Shown here: positions 61,297 through 64,000 of the stretch, one piece after another
Position numbering within the stretch: the first letter of the stretch is position 1
How the letters are laid out: each line of letters starts with the position of its first letter
Assembly (NCBI GenBank): GCA_020634315.1
Contig: JACKBV010000005.1
Coordinates: 1 to 64,000 of the forward strand
Length of the DNA stretch: 64,000 nucleotides
Direction of reading: 5' to 3'
From: Ardenticatenaceae bacterium
GTDB taxonomy: Bacteria > Chloroflexota > Anaerolineae > Promineifilales > Promineifilaceae
Translations under genes and position numbers: made by a program
Notes under the pieces: generated by a model
Told to the model about the DNA's origin: nothing
Databases searched by the model: none
Seen by the model: the letters and a program-made list of their open reading frames with translations, nothing else

Positions 61297-61731
61297 ATGC
61301 GAGTATTCATTGCCGGTATTATGCAAGGTGATCGCCAGGATCGGCTGATTGATAGCCAGGATTATCGTTTGCGCATTTCCCATGCCCTACAAACACATAT
61401 TCCTGGGGTGGAAATGGTGGATCCGTGGGCGCTGAACCCTAACAGCGTGCAGTATGATGACCAACGGGCACGCGATACGTTTATTACGATGACAAAATTG
61501 GCAAGCGACGTCGATTTGTTAATTGCCTATTTGCCTAAGCCCAGTATGGGCACGGCTATGGAGATGTGGGAAGCGTACCTGGCAAATGTGTATATTATTG
61601 CCGTTACGCCATTACAGCATCATTGGGCAATTCGTTTCACGGCCAATGAGGTGCTGCCCGACCTGGATACTTTGGTTGCGGATATTGAAAACGGCCGTAT
61701 TGGACATATCTTAAACGGCCGTTCCGGTTGA
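61297..61731 (+). CDS. Nucleoside 2-deoxyribosyltransferase-like protein
   Basis: 144 residues. Opens MRVFIAGIMQG, has the DPWALNPNSVQYDDQRARDT stretch, and a central DLLIAYLPKPSMGTAMEMWE motif, which carries the Glu typical of nucleoside 2-deoxyribosyltransferase or related Rossmann-like nucleosidases. Function within the family is uncertain. Two ACGGCCGT sites near its end give ENGR and NGRS. The stop overlaps the -35 box of the tRNA promoter. Confidence 0.72.
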   Translation: MRVFIAGIMQGDRQDRLIDSQDYRLRISHALQTHIPGVEMVDPWALNPNSVQYDDQRARDTFITMTKLASDVDLLIAYLPKPSMGTAMEMWEAYLANVYIIAVTPLQHHWAIRFTANEVLPDLDTLVADIENGRIGHILNGRSG

Positions 61732-61756
61732 CGCTTATCCCTTTGCCGACTAGAAT
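61728..61756 (+). promoter_or_regulatory. tRNA-Arg promoter
   Basis: TTGACG (61728-61733) and TAGAAT (61751-61756) with a 17-bp spacer, 24 bp before the tRNA 5' end. The -35 box contains the stop codon of the preceding gene. Confidence 0.75.
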
Positions 61757-61779
61757 TGCATCCATTAACAATCACATAC

Positions 61780-61852
61780 GCCCCAGTAGCTCAAAGGATA
61801 GAGCACCGGACTTCTAATCCGTAGGTTGGGGGTTCGAGTCCCTCCTGGGGTG
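61780..61852 (+). tRNA. tRNA-Arg (anticodon TCT)
   Basis: A 73-nt cloverleaf: acceptor GCCCCAG/CTGGGGT (first pair G-U), D arm GCTC...GAGC, anticodon arm CCGGA-CTTCTAA-TCCGT with anticodon TCT, T arm GGGGG-TTCGAGT-CCCTC (4 pairs plus a G-C/T variant) and discriminator G. CCA is not encoded. Confidence 0.95.
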
Positions 61853-61991
61853 CTGATTGATATAGCCGTGGTTGTTTGTTGTTCACCACGGCTATTTTTT
61901 TAGAAACGCTCACAATAATGTCCACTGAATTGAGGAGATGGGTTTGCACAAAGTGCTGCACTTCCTCTCCCGCATATGAGTAGTAAAGCCA

Positions 61992-62981
61992 ATGATTTTG
62001 ATGACAGGCGCTACCGGTTTTTTGGGTCATAACTTGATCCCTCAGTTGTTGGCGGCAGGGTATCAGGTACGTGCCCTGGTGCGCCCCACCAGTGATACGG
62101 CGTTTTTGCAGCAATTGGGTGTGGAGCTGGCGGTGGCTGAAGATGTTAGTGATCAAACGGCCGTTTCCGCTGCCTGCCAGGGATGCGATCAAGTCATTCA
62201 CGCCGCCGGGCATTTTCGTTTTTGGGGCGATTTGCCCACCTTCTGGCAAACCAATGTCGGGGGAACAACGGCCGTTTTGAATGCGGCACTGCAAGCCAAT
62301 GTGACGCGTTTTGTCCATGTTTCCACCATCGTCGTCGCCGGTCATGTTCCGTCTGGCACCATCGTTGATGAAGAAGTGCTCACACAGCCCCTCGATCATT
62401 ATCAGCGTACCAAGCTAGAAGCTGAACAATTGGCTCTGGCGTATCATCGTGAACGCGGGTTGCCCGTTATCGTCCTGCGCCCTGGCGCGTTTTATGGCCC
62501 CTGGGGACATTACGCATTTAATCGCCTCTTTTTTGAAGAACCGTTGCGCGGTTGGCGCATTAAGGTTGACGGCGGGCAGCACATCACTTTTCCGGTTTTT
62601 GTGCCCGATGTGGCCCAGGCCATTATGCTTGCTTTGCGAAACGGCCGTATCGGCGAAATTTACAACATTTGCGGTCAATCATTGCCCCATCAAATCGTCA
62701 ACGACATTGTCAGTGACTTGGCCGGTATTAGCCATTGGCGTTTCAATATCCCCACATCGGCCGTTGTCTTATTGGCGCGTATTTGGACAGCCTTGTCTCG
62801 CTTCACGCGCCGCGAGCCATACTATCCCATCAACCTGGCTCCCTACGTTTTCCAGGATTGGCAAGTGAGCACGACTAAAGCAGAGCAAGAGATGGGCTTC
62901 CAACCAACGCCTTTTGCGCAGGGAGCCAAAATCACCCTGGATTGGTATCATGAACAAGGATTATTTCGGCGTCGCAAGTGA
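61992..62981 (+). CDS. NAD(P)-dependent epimerase/dehydratase (extended SDR)
   Basis: 329 residues. NAD(P)-binding GATGFLGHNL (about 6-15), ALVRPTSDTAFL, DQVIHAAGHFRFWGD, catalytic Tyr-Lys in DHYQRTKLEAEQL, and PGAFYGPWG. This pattern resembles dihydroflavonol-4-reductase-like and 3-beta-hydroxysteroid dehydrogenase-like extended SDRs (hopanoid-associated or sugar epimerases). Substrate unknown. Three ACGGCCGT sites. 20 bp from the NAD(P)H-hydrate repair gene. Confidence 0.88.
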   Translation: MILMTGATGFLGHNLIPQLLAAGYQVRALVRPTSDTAFLQQLGVELAVAEDVSDQTAVSAACQGCDQVIHAAGHFRFWGDLPTFWQTNVGGTTAVLNAALQANVTRFVHVSTIVVAGHVPSGTIVDEEVLTQPLDHYQRTKLEAEQLALAYHRERGLPVIVLRPGAFYGPWGHYAFNRLFFEEPLRGWRIKVDGGQHITFPVFVPDVAQAIMLALRNGRIGEIYNICGQSLPHQIVNDIVSDLAGISHWRFNIPTSAVVLLARIWTALSRFTRREPYYPINLAPYVFQDWQVSTTKAEQEMGFQPTPFAQGAKITLDWYHEQGLFRRRK

Positions 62982-63001
62982 TCGTGGTAAGGGGTGCAAT
63001 T

Positions 63002-64000
63002 ATGTCAATCAAAGTATTTAGCGTTGCGGAAATGGTTGCGGCTGAAAAAGCGGCACATGCCAGCGGTGTTGCTTACAGCCAGATGATGGAGGCGGCCGGC
63101 TGGCGCGTTGCTGAGGCCGTTATTGCCCGGTATCCTGTCGAAGGGCGAAACATCCTTATTCTGGTTGGCCCAGGGAATAACGGCGGTGATGGCCTGGTTG
63201 CCGGGCGTTATCTGGCAGAAGCGGGCGCGAATATTGCCTTTTACCTGTTTCGCCCACGGGATGCGCAAAGCGACGCAAACTATGCCAAAATACAGCAAAT
63301 GGGCTTGTTTGCCATAGAAGCGGAATACGACCAGCAGTTTCGCGCCTTGCGCACTCGACTCAATGTCACTGACTTATTGATTGATGCTTTGCTTGGTACG
63401 GGTGTCAGCCGCCCCATTAAGGGTGATATGGCGACCTTGTTGCAGCAGGTGCAGACGGGTTTACAAGAGCGTGCCGCTCTTCATGGAGAGCAGACGCAAT
63501 TAGGTCTGGTCAGTATTGCCGAAGTGCAGGCTCCCCCGGTTTCTACGGTCAATCGCCCCGGACGCTCCACGCCGCGACCCATTGTTGTGGCGGTGGATTG
63601 CCCCAGCGGGTTAAACTGCGACACGGGCGCATTGGACGCTTTGGCTGTGTCGGCGGATTTAACCGTTACGTTTGCCGGGCCAAAACGGGGTCATTTTCAA
63701 TTTCCGGGCGCGGCGGCTTGTGGCGAATTGGTGGTTGCTGACATTGGGATTGGCGGGGCAATTCCCGCTATGCCTGATGTGCCGGTGTCGTTGATGACGG
63801 CCGTTTCCGCGCGTGACATGCTGCCGCAACGGCCGTTGCAAGGCCACAAAAGCACCTTTGGCTGGGTATTCATCGCTGCCGGATCACAAGATTATTGGGG
63901 GGCGCCGGTGTTGGCTGCTCGTGGCGCATATCGTGTCGGAGCCGGGCTGGTTGCCCTGGCCGTGCCCGAACGTATTCGCGCGACCATTGCGGCCCAAATC
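63002..64000 (+). CDS. nnr: Bifunctional NAD(P)H-hydrate repair enzyme, 5' part
   Basis: The frame is open from ATG 63002 (AAGGGGTG upstream) to the window end: 333 codons, C-terminus missing. The N-terminal YjeF_N epimerase domain (KVFSVAEMVAAEKAAHASGV, ILVGPGNNGGDGLVAGRYLA, DLLIDALLGTGVSRPIKGD, AVDCPSGLNCDTG, LTVTFAGPKRGHF) is followed by the start of the ADP-dependent dehydratase (carbohydrate-kinase fold; GHKSTFGWVFIAAGSQDYWG, ARGAYRVGAGLVALAVPE). The enzyme repairs hydrated NADH and NADPH. An insert of about 40 residues (TGLQERAALHGEQTQLGLVS and onward) sits before the PSG motif. Two ACGGCCGT sites. Confidence 0.93.
   Translation, partial: MSIKVFSVAEMVAAEKAAHASGVAYSQMMEAAGWRVAEAVIARYPVEGRNILILVGPGNNGGDGLVAGRYLAEAGANIAFYLFRPRDAQSDANYAKIQQMGLFAIEAEYDQQFRALRTRLNVTDLLIDALLGTGVSRPIKGDMATLLQQVQTGLQERAALHGEQTQLGLVSIAEVQAPPVSTVNRPGRSTPRPIVVAVDCPSGLNCDTGALDALAVSADLTVTFAGPKRGHFQFPGAAACGELVVADIGIGGAIPAMPDVPVSLMTAVSARDMLPQRPLQGHKSTFGWVFIAAGSQDYWGAPVLAARGAYRVGAGLVALAVPERIRATIAAQI

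Overview
The window reads as chromosomal DNA of a Chloroflexota bacterium, most likely from the Anaerolineae/Ardenticatenia/Caldilineae side. This is an inference from gene content: secreted Thr/Pro-linker proteins with a '-YLPLI' type C-terminus, STAND ATPases with effector-associated domains, SARP-ATPase regulators, a GH13/CBM20 amylase, and Chloroflexi-type conserved unknowns. There is no rRNA, transposase, phage gene or CRISPR array. The strongest whole-window signal is the palindrome ACGGCCGT, which I counted by hand about 88 times (roughly one per 730 bp, against about one expected for a random 8-mer). It occurs in genes, in all three reading frames, and in terminators, much like the cyanobacterial HIP1 element.

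Region 1-11.8 kb. A leftward operon (4944 to beyond position 1) encodes two TadE-like pilus/secretion proteins, a BNR-repeat sialidase-like secreted protein and a small membrane protein. Divergent from it lie a SARP/BTAD regulator fused to an ATPase (5203-6846) and a translationally overlapping membrane-embedded ATPase (6836-9595). A second leftward surface protein (9701-11827) is a modular paralogue of the first TadE protein. The upstream regions at 5.15 kb and 11.95 kb share CGTTGATY boxes at 11-bp spacing, the classical SARP operator geometry, so the island is probably one regulon.

Region 12-21.8 kb. A fused E1 alpha/beta 2-oxoacid dehydrogenase is followed by a type II antitoxin with a truncated MazF/PemK toxin relic. 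A membrane-anchored clostripain-type (C11) peptidase has a leader made of 73-bp palindrome repeats. An NB-ARC/WD40 STAND protein carries a death-like domain inside its nucleotide-binding domain. A Moco-sulfurase-like aminotransferase is transcribed divergently, and the shared spacer holds four TGACAGTGTCA palindromes at exact 21-bp spacing.

Region 21.8-37.4 kb. Mostly housekeeping: CGTase-like amylase and MarR regulator, enolase, orphan GAF-PAS histidine kinase, cysteine desulfurase and MnmA (consecutive, together supplying tRNA thiolation), two small membrane/YtxH proteins, a RelA-type (p)ppGpp synthetase with a degenerate hydrolase centre, a half ABC exporter and ThpR.

Region 37.6-51.4 kb. 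A secreted alpha/beta hydrolase precedes a Leloir cluster (galT, LacI-type regulator, HAD phosphatase, galK, galE) with a LacI-type operator upstream of galT. Then come a hot-dog thioesterase, a YbaK-type deacylase, three 196-bp tandem repeats, a slipin, an M28 lipoprotein peptidase, a lipoprotein and a UPF0173 metal hydrolase.

Region 51.7-64 kb. A beta-propeller/PKD surface protein and a 1708-aa subtilase form an operon. They are followed by a conserved unknown pair and MoaD-like carrier, a deoxyribosyltransferase-like protein, tRNA-Arg(TCT) with its own promoter, an NAD-dependent reductase, and the start of a bifunctional NAD(P)H-hydrate repair enzyme that runs off the window.
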